Shown one piece after another: positions 21,368 through 29,128 of a stretch of 46,787 nucleotides of DNA. Every line of letters begins with the position of its first letter. Position 1 is the stretch's first letter. The DNA is from Chara braunii (Eukaryota; Streptophyta; Charophyceae; Charales; Characeae), in assembly GCA_003427395.1 (NCBI GenBank), contig BFEA01000402.1, forward strand, positions 262,806 through 309,592, in the 5' to 3' direction. The notes under the pieces were generated by a model. The model was not told where the DNA came from. It did no database searches and was given only the letters and a program-made list of their open reading frames with translations. Both the position numbers and the translations under genes were made by a program.

Positions 21368-24300
21368 NNNNNNNNNNNNNNNNNNNNNNNNNNNNNNNNN
21401 NNNNNNNNNNNNNNNNNNNNNNNNNNNNNNNNNNNNNNNNNNNNNNNNNNNNNNNNNNNNNNNNNNNNNNNNNNNNNNNNNNNNNNNNNNNNNNNNNNNN
21501 NNNNNNNNNNNNNNNNNNNNNNNNNNNNNNNNNNNNNNNNNNNNNNNNNNNNNNNNNNNNNNNNNNNNNNNNNNNNNNNNNNNNNNNNNNNNNNNNNNNN
21601 NNNNNNNNNNNNNNNNNNNNNNNNNNNNNNNNNNNNNNNNNNNNNNNNNNNNNNNNNNNNNNNNNNNNNNNNNNNNNNNNNNNNNNNNNNNNNNNNNNNN
21701 NNNNNNNNNNNNNNNNNNNNNNNNNNNNNNNNNNNNNNNNNNNNNNNNNNNNNNNNNNNNNNNNNNNNNNNNNNNNNNNNNNNNNNNAAGGACAAAAAAT
21801 ATGGCGGTGTATCTTTCCATGTTCCGGCAGAAGATTCATTCCTATTTGCTCATACGTTGGGTGGTGGAGAGCGTAGGACCGTTGAATCAGGCAAGCACGT
21901 AACGTATCTCTGGAACCTTTTTTTTTTTTTTTGGAGAATCTCTGAACCGTGTGCTGGCACTATCGGACTGAAGAAACCGCCCTTATCAACGGCCAACATG
22001 AATCCGGAAGCGGGGCGACATGCACAAAGGACAAAAAATATGGCGGTGTATCTTTCCATGTTCTGGCGGAAGATTCATTCCCATTTTGCTCATACGTTGA
22101 GCATAGGGCTGTTGAATCAGGTAAGCACGTAACGTATCTCTGGAACCTTTCTTTTTTTTTTTTTGGAGAATCTCTGAACAAATGAGATTGAATCCGCCGC
22201 TTGAACATGGAAAGATACATTGCCATAAGAAGAGAGTTTCCGATTGAATCCTCCGTGTGTGTCGTGCAGCGAGCCCGTTGGTGAACACTACCGTTGAGGT
22301 TCTGACAAGAGAGTTTCCGATTGANACCGTTGAGGTTCTGACAAGAGAGTTTCCGATTGAATCCTCCGTGTGTGTCGTGCAGCGAGCCCGTTGGTGAACA
22401 CTACCGTTGAGGTTCTGACAGGTTGGACGCGCCGGACTTCGCTCGTGCAGAGAAATTCTGATTATTTTTTTTCTTTTTATTAAAAAAAACAAAAACTCCA
22501 TGAAAAACGGCTGTCAGTTCCGTCGTTTTCTACTTCGGAAGTAATAAGAAGAGAACGTTTTGAGAGATTGCGACCGTCATCATGACTGAATCTGACCTGC
22601 AAGAACCTACCCTACAGACTGCAAGAACCCTACCGTGCACACGGAGTGTTACGCGGACTAGAGGTTACTACAAGCTTTCAGGCCAACGCGCGGCCTCCAA
22701 AAAAGATTTGGCTGCACATTTCTTATTTTACGTGAGCAGGGGGTCGGGTCTACTACCGCCCCTCACAACCTTTTTTTTTTTTTCGACCACCATTTTTGGA
22801 GGTGCGTCGCATGCAGTGCGCGCGCGTCGTGCGGGATGCGCGGTGCGGCGCACGTGGGCAGTACAGCGCATCGCGATGTGCCGCATGTATGGTTCACGGT
22901 CTTACCCGACGTCCTTTCTTTGGATACAGTTGCTCCTTTTGGCTGAGGCTCGCCCAGACCCCCGAAAAATGCGGTGTGATGTATATTCCCGTTTTTTCCA
23001 ACTCTGAGAAAAGGTGGTGGTGGTTAAAAAAATAAAATAAAGGGGCCTTTTGGACCCCACTTCCACATGTTTACTTAAAGACGCGGGGTCCAAAAGGCAG
23101 AAATTTTCAGCATGGGTAGCTCTCTTCCCGCACTAAATGCAGTATCTCGAGGAGCTACAAGTTTGGGCAAGCACCTTCCAACGGCATACGTAATTTGGCC
23201 CTATGGGTGCCACCGTCTGATGGCACAGGCTGTGATGCAGTATGGGGCTTAAATTTTAAAGGCCAGGGGGTTCACAAAGTAAAGCAGTTTTACTTGAGCC
23301 CTCCACCTAAAGGCCAACCTTCCAGAACCTACCCAATAACATCCCCCCCTTCCCTCACTTTGGGAGCTCCCCCCCCAAAAAATTGTGCCTTCCAAGTTCT
23401 ATGCCGGAGATCTCGAGGAGCGCAGTTGGAGTCTGCTGACAAAATAAAAAGGAAAAAAATTCGGAATTTTTTTTTTTTTAACCGGAATTTTTTTTTTTAA
23501 CCGGCCCAGCCCTGTTTTGAAACCTTTTTTCTATCCACATTTTGTGGATTTCATCAAAAATGTGTTCGGAGTATCAAGTGAGGTGGTGTTCAAGTCGTCA
23601 AAAATGTGTTCTGACTTTTTTTTTTCATTTTCATTTCTATCTACTTTGCCAGTCATTTCCTCCGCTCCTATCGTGGTGCTTTGCAACAATGTGGTCCTGT
23701 TGTTCTCATGTTTCAGTTTCCTAACAAGATTGCTCGTGCTGCTACTCTGCCTGCTCTCGCTGCCTGGGTCGCTGCTGTATTCCTTTGGGGTTTTGGGATC
23801 ATAATTAAAAAAAAAAACAGGCTTATGCACCATGGTGCGGACACTGCCAGAGCCTGGAACCCATCTACAAGAAGCTGGGCAAGAAGTTCAGGAATATTCC
23901 GAGTGTGGTGATTGCCAAGATCGATGCGACGGCAAATGAGCACCCCCGTCTTGAGGTGCGTATCGTGTAGATCTTGATGTGTGTGGTGTCGCTGTGGTCT
24001 ATTACTTTGTGTTTCTCCGCCGCTTTTCCATGGCACGTCTTCTCCCTCTTGCATTGTGTTTAAAGAGCTGTTATTGGTTTCTAACTTTCTAGTGTATTTG
24101 TGTTGCCAGTAACGCTCGATGCGCTTTGAACATAAGCATTCTAGTGTATTTGTGTGGCAGCCGCGCTTGATGCGCTTTGAACATAAGCATTCTAGTGTAT
24201 TTGTGTGGTAGCCGCGCTTGATGCGCTTTGAACATAAGCATTCTGGAGTAGATGTAGGTTGAAGATGCAGCTGACTGTGAAGTGGGTAAGACCATTAATG

Positions 24301-25397
24301 GAAGTTGTACTATGGATTTTTGGGGTGTGGTGAAGTTTCGGTTATGTTTTCTTTTTGTTGGCCAGATTTCGATGTGACTATTTCCGTCTCTTGAGCTGTG
24401 CTTGAAGTCTTTTGAGGTTGCCAGTGCAGTTTGAGCTGGCTTTACTGCTTTCTGGCGGTCGAGCTGGTTTTAACTGGAATGCTTATTTTGCTTCTCCTCA
24501 CTGTAGATATCGATTTCTTGAGCTGGCTTGACTGCTTTCTGGTGGTTGAGCTGGCAATTTGCGTTGTTTATGCATCTTGGTGCTCGCGTACTGGCTTATT
24601 CCAATACTCCATGCTCTGGTAAAGAAGTTCATATGAACTGAAAGTCTGGATGCTGCCATTTCTCTTCAAGGGACTGGAACGTCTCGTGAACGTACCATCG
24701 TTTTTTCGGGTCAGCGGCTTGTGCCTTTATATGGATATCACCGGTGGGTGCATTGGCTTTATTGAATCGCACTTGATAGGCAGCACCTGCTTTTCTTTGT
24801 TTAGTCGCCTGTTGTTTTTTATTTGTGAAGTGGATGTTCACCTGTTCGGCGTCTGATGACATTATGGCAAGCTTTGCTGGAATTGCTAACATAACCTTTT
24901 CATGGTCTGCAGGTTCAGGGTTTCCCTACTCTTCTCCTCTTCAAGGCTGGAGCGAAAGCTGAAGAGCCGGTAAGTTTTGGGCTGGGAAAAGATTGAGAGA
25001 CCTGGTGTTTTACCTTTATTGCATTTGGTGTTTGCCGCCTTCTTGTATATCGAGAAGGTTGTTTAGCATTTTTGTGTGAAAGTCAATCTCTTGAAGACGC
25101 CTGACATCTCCTCTGGCGTGGTTGTATCTGTTTCCTTGGGCGTATTTTGTTGATGTCCATGTTGCGTAGATTCCCTTTGAGGGCGACCGGACTGTGAAGG
25201 AAATGACCAAGTTCCTGAAGGAGAACTGCGGTATTCCGTTCACTCTTGAGAAGAAGAAGAAGAAGGCTGAAGCCGTTGCAGTTGAGACGGAAGAGGCAAA
25301 GGCGGAGGAGAAGGAGCTGGCGAAGGATGCTGCTACAGAGGAGGGCAAGGAAGAAGTCGTTGAGACTGTCAAGAGCTCTGGCAAGGAGGAACTGTGA
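9090..25397 (+). CDS. PDI: Protein disulfide isomerase, PDIL1-3/1-4-like (5' incomplete)
   Basis: ER thiol-disulfide oxidoreductase that forms and rearranges disulfides in secretory proteins. Eleven exons join in frame: 9090-9219, 10123-10282, 13815-13933, 14297-14377, 17748-17831, 18672-18746, 19105-19173, 19539-19619, 23821-23955, 24913-24969, 25170-25397. All introns are GT-AG. The 405-codon product covers domain b (from [13 protein letters not shown]), b' ([19 protein letters not shown]), a' with active site APWCGHC and the cis-Pro loop GFPTLLLF, then a Lys/Glu-rich acidic tail ending KEEL, a KDEL-like retrieval signal. Family members run to roughly 500-600 residues, so about 170 N-terminal residues (signal peptide, first CGHC domain) are missing. 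The first known exon begins with one base completing a codon, so an upstream exon must exist. Class assignment rests on a' and tail similarity to plant PDIL1-3/1-4. Confidence 0.95.
9220..10122 (+). other. PDI intron with small repeats and hairpin
   Basis: It contains a 32-bp tandem pair (TTTTAGACAAATCT..GGACGTGATTGCA twice, ~9413-9477) and an 11-bp-stem hairpin, ATCCCCTCAGG at 9785-9795 with CCTGAGGGGAT at 9811-9821. Confidence 0.7.
10123..10282 (+). CDS. PDI: PDI exon 2, domain b core
   Basis: Acceptor GATGCTCAG, donor TTCG|GTATGT, ending in phase 1. It encodes [20 protein letters not shown] through [10 protein letters not shown], with an alanine-rich helix in between. The acceptor lacks a strong polypyrimidine tract; the reading-frame continuity on both sides decides it. 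Confidence 0.88.
10283..12010 (+). other. PDI intron, left part, unannotated
   Basis: Donor-proximal pyrimidine-rich stretch at 10300-10345. No coding sequence or named repeat was recognised before the repeat that starts near 12010. Confidence 0.5.
12010..13165 (+). repeat. Intronic repeat family E, copy 1 (~1.15 kb)
   Basis: It shares a long colinear match with 16395-17360: GGAAAATGAGCGATAG near the start, CACTGATATTCCA, CCTCCTACTTGGCGCTCA, CCTGTTGACGTCAGC, a CT microsatellite (12504-12537 here), TTCAGACAGTGGCCTGG and TTCACTTAGG near the end. No transposase frame or clean terminal repeats are evident. This copy has an extra ~120 bp (about 12050-12180) relative to copy 2. Confidence 0.8.
12504..12537. 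repeat. (CT)n microsatellite
   Basis: Uninterrupted CT run inside repeat E copy 1. The corresponding run in copy 2 (16722-16741) is shorter, so it expanded or contracted after duplication. Confidence 0.95.
13166..13814 (+). other. PDI intron, right part
   Basis: It includes a 28-base poly-T run (13603-13630) and otherwise unremarkable intron sequence before exon 3. Confidence 0.6.
13815..13933 (+). CDS. PDI: PDI exon 3, b/b' junction
   Basis: Acceptor TAAACAG, donor CAG|GTAAGG. The split codon with exon 2 restores Asp in [13 protein letters not shown]. It continues to [20 protein letters not shown], the typical start of b'. Confidence 0.93.
14297..14377 (+). CDS. PDI: PDI exon 4, domain b'
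   Basis: Acceptor CTGTGCAG, donor GAT|GTGAGT, phase 0. It encodes [20 protein letters not shown] and GELKGD, matching the beta strand and helix that open b'. Confidence 0.93.
14728..15195 (-). repeat. Antisense tandem duplication with Ig-like motif
   Basis: Two ~196-bp units (14728-14923 and 14998-15195) repeat with a period near 271 bp. On the minus strand one frame, open from 15033 to 14644, reads [20 protein letters not shown] then GSVEITVSG. This has the D/N-A-G-x-Y-x-C pattern that closes immunoglobulin-like domains, followed by a Thr/Ser-rich stretch. The second unit keeps CIYPGEDG but hits a stop soon after. It lies inside a PDI intron. It may be a decayed gene fragment or captured exon pair, and function is unknown. 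Confidence 0.4.
15190..16020 (+). repeat. Repeat family E, decayed copy 3
   Basis: It shares scattered colinear segments with copies 1 and 2: TTTATGGAAAGTGCAGG-like text, GCGCCCAGGGCC, a degraded GATACTGGCCTGG, GGCACGCC and TTCACTTAGGTTGGGCACG. Divergence and rearrangement are greater, so it is probably an older insertion directly beside the antisense duplication. Confidence 0.55.
16395..17360 (+). repeat. Intronic repeat family E, copy 2 (~0.97 kb)
   Basis: Same order of blocks as 12010-13165, including CCTGTTGACGTCAGC, the CT run at 16722-16741, TTCAGACAGTGGCCTGG and CTGCAGGGCCTTA at the right end. Same orientation, in a different intron of the same gene. Confidence 0.8.
17361..17747 (+). 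other. PDI intron segment, unannotated
   Basis: Intron sequence ahead of exon 5, with a T-rich acceptor region. Nothing else is recognised. Confidence 0.5.
17748..17831 (+). CDS. PDI: PDI exon 5, domain b'
   Basis: Acceptor TGTTCTGCAG, donor GCT|GTAAGT, phase 0. It encodes [20 protein letters not shown] then GLESDAVA, the conserved FFGL region of PDI. Confidence 0.94.
18105..18255. repeat. Three-copy ~65-bp tandem repeat
   Basis: GGGCCCTGGGG or GGGCCCCAGGG followed by a TGGTGTATTGG-like block, then GTGTCTCTCT, repeats near 18113, 18170 and 18228 within a PDI intron. Confidence 0.7.
18672..18746 (+). CDS. PDI: PDI exon 6, domain b'
   Basis: Acceptor GTGGTACAG, donor GTG|GTATGT, phase 0. It encodes [20 protein letters not shown] and HENIV. 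Confidence 0.93.
18747..18960. repeat. Two-copy ~110-bp intronic repeat
   Basis: Blocks TCTGTGCACAAGTTTGGTTG then CTGTGAATGGCTCTTCTGCT (near 18777), and GCTGTGCACGAGTTTGGTTG then CTGTGAATGGCTTTTCTGCT (near 18886), are imperfect direct repeats. Confidence 0.65.
19105..19173 (+). CDS. PDI: PDI exon 7, end of b'
   Basis: Acceptor CTCAACAG, donor ACG|GTGAGT, phase 0. It encodes [20 protein letters not shown] then PET, equivalent to the F..G...P..KSE.IP linker before a'. Confidence 0.94.
19297..19344. repeat. (GA)n microsatellite
   Basis: 24 uninterrupted GA units in the intron between exons 7 and 8. Confidence 0.97.
19539..19619 (+). CDS. PDI: PDI exon 8, start of a' domain
   Basis: Acceptor TAATGCAG, donor GAG|GTAAAG, phase 0. 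It encodes [20 protein letters not shown] then SKDVLLE, directly preceding the active-site exon. The following 4.2-kb intron contains the assembly gap. Confidence 0.95.
19700..20195. other. GC-rich repeat-like intron block
   Basis: Marked GC enrichment with local inverted text (GGCTGGTCCC with its near complement, CCGGCCGGTAGGACCGG, GGTACCGG). The composition contrasts with the flanking intron, so inserted DNA is likely. No ends were resolved. Confidence 0.45.
20277..20605. repeat. Three-copy ~110-135-bp tandem repeat
   Basis: GAAAGCAGCTGGATACAGAG, then TCTGGGGTACAGGTGAGAGT, then CAACAGCCGT, starts near 20279, 20414 and 20519. A more diverged fourth copy lies at ~20936-21020 (GTGAGAGCAGCCAACATACA). 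Confidence 0.8.
20856..20882. repeat. Poly-A tract
   Basis: Homopolymer run of ~26 A, with further A-rich text to 20923. Confidence 0.9.
21150..21367. repeat. TGCGC-rich block and (GT)29 microsatellite
   Basis: 21160-21300 is crowded with GCGCA/TGCGC words. It runs into an uninterrupted GT run (21303-21360) and a short GA run that borders the assembly gap. Alternating purine-pyrimidine over about 200 bp favours Z-DNA. Confidence 0.85.
21368..21787. other. Assembly gap (420 N)
   Basis: Undetermined bases lying in the PDI intron between exons 8 and 9. The gap begins right after a GT/GA microsatellite, a common cause of assembly failure. Apparent reading frames crossing it are meaningless. Confidence 1.
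21788..22180 (+). repeat. Two-copy ~155-bp direct repeat (family G)
   Basis: Units 21788-21950 and 22027-22180 (offset ~239) share AAGGACAAAAAATATGGCGG, TGTATCTTTCCATGTTC, GAAGATTCATTCC, AAGCACGTAACGTATCTCTG and a T tract. A short inverted copy of the core lies at 22186-22228, and related cores occur at 41985-42042 (inverted) and inside element B. Confidence 0.85.
22226..22422. repeat. Exact duplicated block around a single N
   Basis: The text from AGAGAGTTTCCGATTGAATC to ACCGTTGAGGTTCTGACA appears twice without visible differences, meeting at the undetermined base 22325. This resembles overlapping contig ends that were not merged. A true tandem duplication is the alternative. Confidence 0.75.
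22423..23820 (+). other. PDI intron, right part
   Basis: It holds a second TGCGCG-rich patch (22800-22890), an inverted repeat with 14-bp arms (23045-23058 and 23085-23098), T and A homopolymers and no recognised exon. Confidence 0.6.
23045..23098. repeat. 14-bp inverted repeat
   Basis: GCCTTTTGGACCCC and GGGGTCCAAAAGGC are perfect complements separated by 26 nt. Confidence 0.9.
23821..23955 (+). CDS. PDI: PDI exon 9, a' active site
   Basis: It encodes [20 protein letters not shown], then [20 protein letters not shown] and RLE, with the redox pair in CGHC. Donor GAG|GTGCGT. The acceptor is unusual because a run of about eleven A precedes CAG, with no adjacent polypyrimidine tract. The residue before YAPWCGHC is Ala, where most PDIs have an aromatic or aliphatic residue. 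Confidence 0.96.
24087..24240. repeat. Three-copy 51-52-bp tandem repeat
   Basis: Units 24087-24138, 24139-24189 and 24190-24240 each run from TTCTAGTGTATTTGTGT through GATGCGCTTTGAACATAAGC to A. Copies 2 and 3 are nearly identical. It lies in the intron between PDI exons 9 and 10. Confidence 0.93.
24425..24565. repeat. Short direct repeat in PDI intron
   Basis: GAGCTGGCTTTACTGCTTTC and GAGCTGGCTTGACTGCTTTC blocks lie 86 bp apart, each continuing to TGG(C/T)GGT(C/T)GAGCTGG. Confidence 0.75.
24913..24969 (+). CDS. PDI: PDI exon 10, cis-proline loop
   Basis: Acceptor GGTCTGCAG, donor CCG|GTAAGT, phase 0. It encodes [19 protein letters not shown] with the cis-Pro of the thioredoxin fold. Confidence 0.95.
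25170..25397 (+). CDS. PDI: PDI terminal exon, acidic tail and KEEL
   Basis: Acceptor GTTGCGTAG, stop TGA at 25395-25397. It encodes [20 protein letters not shown] then [11 protein letters not shown], an Ala/Glu/Lys-rich tail and a terminal KEEL. KEEL differs from the canonical KDEL/HDEL but fits the same K/H-x-EL retrieval pattern. Confidence 0.96.
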   Translation: MPFEGDRTVKEMTKFLKENCGIPFTLEKKKKKAEAVAVETEEAKAEEKELAKDAATEEGKEEVVETVKSSGKEEL

Positions 25398-25579
25398 GAG
25401 ATTGACTTAGTAGAATGGAGTAGAAGTTTGAGGGAAGGGCTAGGTTTCGAGGCTGTTAACTGATAGGTTTTGTCGGAGTTGTGATGTATGCAGAGCAGCG
25501 GTTTCCATAATTTTTGTTAGGTGCTGTCTCTGCACCTTTTCAGCGAAGAGTGCTTTGGTGGCGCTAAGTTCACAAATGC

Positions 25580-25580
<1 letters not shown>

Positions 25581-25658
<78 letters not shown>

Positions 25659-25720
25659 TTGATTGTGCATAAAAAGGAGCTCCCGTGCCCAGTTGGGGCT
25701 GTCTCTTTGTGTGACGCATC

Positions 25721-25795
<75 letters not shown>

Positions 25796-25860
25796 ATTGT
25801 GCATAACAAGGAGCAGCTCCCATGCTCAGTTGGGGCTGTCTCTTTGTGTGATGCATCCAT
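25581..25860. repeat. Duplicated GT/GA composite microsatellites
   Basis: GT run 25581-25640 with GA run 25641-25658, then GT run 25723-25762 with GA run 25762-25792. Each is followed by the same ~65-bp block (GCATAA..GGAGC, AGTTGGGGCTGTCTCTTTGT, GCATCCAT). The whole unit is tandemly duplicated in the 3' flank or 3' UTR of PDI. Confidence 0.9.
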
Positions 25861-26040
25861 TTGTTCATATTGCTCTGCACTCTTTTTTTTTGTGTGTGTG
25901 TTTTTGTGTCAGATGGACCACGGATAAGATATCAAATGGAACAGAACATATACTACTGTAGCGATCCAGGCCAATTTCGAAGTACAAATTCACGATAAAG
26001 CACAATGCTGACCAATTGCAAAAAGAAATGAATGAACTTG

Positions 26041-26044
<4 letters not shown>

Positions 26045-26095
<51 letters not shown>
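26045..26095. repeat. (GA)n microsatellite
   Basis: About 25 uninterrupted GA units downstream of PDI. Confidence 0.96.
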
Positions 26096-26098
<3 letters not shown>

Positions 26099-26099
26099 A

Positions 26100-27300
26100 T
26101 AAGAGGAAGAAAGATGTACACCAGCAAAAACCAATGATATTGCTTCCCTCTGGTTGAATTAATCAATACATCCATACAAGCATCAAGAACCGGACTCCAA
26201 TCATCTGAATCAGCAAGGCCTACAAAACCATTCATGACATGATCGACCCATGCACTGGGGACCTAGGACACGAGAACCGAAAGCAAGAAAGAGGGTAGCA
26301 ATTACACAGGCGAAAAAAGTCAAAACAAAAAGATGACAGACAATCGACATCAAAGGTTCAATTAGCAAGCAACCGAGCCACACAACCCGTAGTATAATTC
26401 CTACTCTCTACTTGATTAATGGCTGAACCAGAATCAATATCCAAATCCCTCTACTGCAGGCACAACATAAGGTCCAACATAGCCATCGCCACGCTTCTCC
26501 TTCCTCTTCATGTAGGGGAAGGTTATGGCGGACTACTAGGGCCTTGCCCCGCTGTGCACGCTGTTGTTCAGGCCGTCATGCCTGACTCTGCCTTCGAAGC
26601 CTTCTTTGTGCGGTGCAATCCCAACTGGTGATGAAGATGGTGCCCACCATAGCCAAGTAGGTACCTCGCCACTCGCCCCCTTCTTCCTCCTACCGGTAGC
26701 TCCCGGTCCAGGGTACCGGGCCTGGAGTCAGCACCAGCGACGGTACTGCAGAGCCTAGCGTACTCAGATGGTATCTCCCTCATTTCCCAGATATGCGTGT
26801 GTCCGCACTTGGGTGACGGACATGTCGATGGGCACAGCAGCCAGCGGTCGACGTAGGGAAACCGCCACTTGGCCGTTACAAGGGGGACAAGGGTTTGACT
26901 ATTTTTGCTCAGTTCCAACATGCACACGGAGTAGACAAAAATAATGACTTGCCGGACAGCCAAGGACAAACATAGGAACGGCCACTTGGGTAGTTATTCA
27001 TATTCTAGGGTTTTCACTTATCCTCAACATGGCCTTGTGTGCAATCCGTTCACGCACACCAGATTGAGGCCGATGGTTGCTCGCACCCTCTAAACTGGTA
27101 ACTAGACCTCTCTCTTCACGGAATGTGCTGTATGCAATTTCAACGTGTCTCAAAATTAAGTCGAAGGTTAAGTCAAAGGTAATCCTCTTAATGCCCGACA
27201 CCGGTAACTAGACCTGACACCGGCTATAACGACTCCGCCTCCACTGGAGCGCATGCGCTGCAACCACATGTATTACCTAGAGGAAAATACCACTTAATCA
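26100..27300. other. Unannotated sequence
   Basis: No coding domain or RNA gene was recognised. Moderately GC-rich text at 26500-26900 looks repeat-like, but no second copy was seen in the window. Confidence 0.45.
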
Positions 27301-27303
27301 TAA

Positions 27304-27606
27304 TTTAATTGAAATCAAAAGTTGGCTGGCAACTGTGCTGACTTTACAATCATCAATAAAAGGTAGATTTCAAAGGTGCACGCCCACATGCTTTCTACTT
27401 CCCCTTTGAACATAAGAGGTGGTCATTAAAGAAGTCGGTTGCGGCTCGCACTGTTTAATTGAAATCAAAAGTAGGTTGGCATTTGTGCCGACTTTACAAT
27501 CACGAATACAAAGAGATCATACACGCCTTCAAAGTTGCGCGCCCACAAGCTCTCTACTTTCCCTCTTAACATAGAGTTGGTCATTAAAACAAAATGTCTG
27601 CGGGTC
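27304..27606. repeat. Two-copy ~150-bp tandem duplication
   Basis: TTTAATTGAAATCAAAAGT begins both units (27304 and 27454). Both contain a GACTTTACAATCA block, a CGCCCACA(A/T)GCT block and TGGTCATTAAA, and end near GCGG(C/G)TCGCACTG. Confidence 0.85.
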
Positions 27607-27889
27607 GCACTGCATACCCAGATTTTTGTTTCAAAACCCATCCTTCTCACATGCAAAAACCAGGGCCTGTAAGGGTATTCGCGCCGACAACAGGCTTGCA
27701 GTGGGATAGCCATAAAGAAATTGTGTCCGTTGTACGCTTCCATGCGGCAAATGTCGGCATTCGGCGGTCGTGGGTCAGATCGGTTGGTGAAGGTGTGGCC
27801 TTGGTGTGTTCCAATAGGCCCACGGACCACACCGCACCCATTTATATGGGTTTGCACTGCTGCCAACGTGAGTCTTGGGCTTAGCACTA

Positions 27890-27945
27890 TTCGTCAGAGC
27901 AACGGACTTTCACCCTGTAGATCTGGGGATTGAAGCCAACTACTG
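27890..27945 (+). repeat. tRNA-like head of a retroposon
   Basis: TCGTCAGAGCAACGGACTTT followed by CACC and GGGGATTGAAGCC resembles a tRNA D-arm/A-box, an anticodon arm and a degraded T-arm/B-box at tRNA-like spacing. The acceptor stem is not evident, so this is more likely a SINE head than a tRNA gene. A tandem 147-bp block follows immediately. Confidence 0.45.
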
Positions 27946-27956
27946 GGATGTAGTGA

Positions 27957-28251
27957 TGGAGCCACGTCCCATAGGCCAGGGGTGTTCTGCTCCCTCAAAG
28001 GGGCGAAACCTGCTTACCTCTTAATCACGTAGGGTGCAGAAGAGGGTAGGTCTCGCCATGGCATTCCGGGATTGCTTAGCGTCAATAGATTAACCTCTCA
28101 AGATGAAGCCACGTCCCATAGGCCAGGGGTGTTCTGCTGCCTCAAAGGGGCAAAACCTGCTTACCTCTTCCTCAGGTAGGGTGCAGAAGAGGGTGGGTCT
28201 CGCAATGGCATTCGCGATTGCTTAGCATCAATAGATTAACCTCTCAAGATG
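27957..28251. repeat. Two-copy 147-bp tandem repeat
   Basis: Units about 27957-28104 and 28104-28251 start GCCACGTCCCATAGGCCAGG and end ATTAACCTCTCAAGATG. They differ at only a handful of positions, which implies a recent duplication. Confidence 0.93.
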
Positions 28252-29095
28252 TGTGTCAGCCGCACTTCAGTGTCGAAAGCGACTCTCAAAATCATTGAGG
28301 GCCACATGATTATAGGTACCACATAGTATGTCATCCACACGACTACTTGTGCAACCATGCATGACTACTCGCCGCGACATTCAAACAAGTCTCGCGTGCG
28401 GGAGTTGCTTATTCATACGTAAACGAGTTTTGGTTGGTACAACCACTCAGTGAAGTAGGTGTACGATTACCAAAATGTGCCTTTGTACTTAGTAATCTTT
28501 GAATTACCTTTTTTGAATTGAACATAGTTTGATTTTGTTTTTGCTTAGGTAACTTAGTTGGTTTTTGTTGATAAAAGGTGATGGGTCGGGTGTGAAAAAG
28601 GGAGAAGGCGCGATTTATGTATAAAGTTTGATATTAGTTTTGTGAAGTGTATCCGTGGTTAGATGGAGAGTCCGAGTCGACCGGCACAGAGCCACGCTTG
28701 GGAGATCAGCCCCCCATACGTCGGTTCGCATACCGATCTGATTAAGGTGTTTGATCGTGCGTATCCCCTATGCTACAACATACAAGAAAAACCATTGGCT
28801 GGGCTGCTTTTGCGATTGCACGCTAGTAGCTAGGCGAGCATACGTTTGTCCAAGGGTGGTGACAACACCTTGGGCAGAGGTAAGTTGTTTCTCACGTGGC
28901 CCCTATCATGTGATAGGGGTTCGCGAGAGGTGCGACGGGCTCTTGTCCTATCGTTGGTCGGACCAGCGAAAGCTCCCTTGCAGAAAAGTTTGTGACGGGG
29001 TAACGAGGGTCCCCTGCGGGTCCAATAAGCTCGATACAATTCATACAAATGTGGGTACAATTCATACAAATGTGTGACGCTCGGAATACCTTGGC
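28252..29095. other. Unannotated sequence with tRNA-like boxes
   Basis: 28656-28735 has TGGTTAGATGG and TCGGTTCGCATACCGA, which resemble pol III A and B boxes about 60 nt apart, but no cloverleaf closes. A 21-bp tandem pair (TACAATTCATACAAATGTG) lies at 29035-29075. Confidence 0.4.
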
Positions 29096-29128
29096 ATGAA
29101 ATATATATATAGAGAGAGGGTCACCAGC

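Noticed and set aside
21046-22132. Long open frames across 21.0-22.1 kb on both strands
   Set aside because: They run through the 420-base N gap and adjacent GT repeats, so their openness is an artefact of undetermined bases and low complexity.
25440-26235. His-Thr, Cys-Val and Ser-Leu repeat frames downstream of PDI
   Set aside because: They are translations of GT/CA and GA/CT microsatellites.
28656-28735. Possible class II tRNA gene (A and B box-like words)
   Set aside because: The T-arm loop has the wrong size, no acceptor stem pairs, and no convincing anticodon arm can be drawn.
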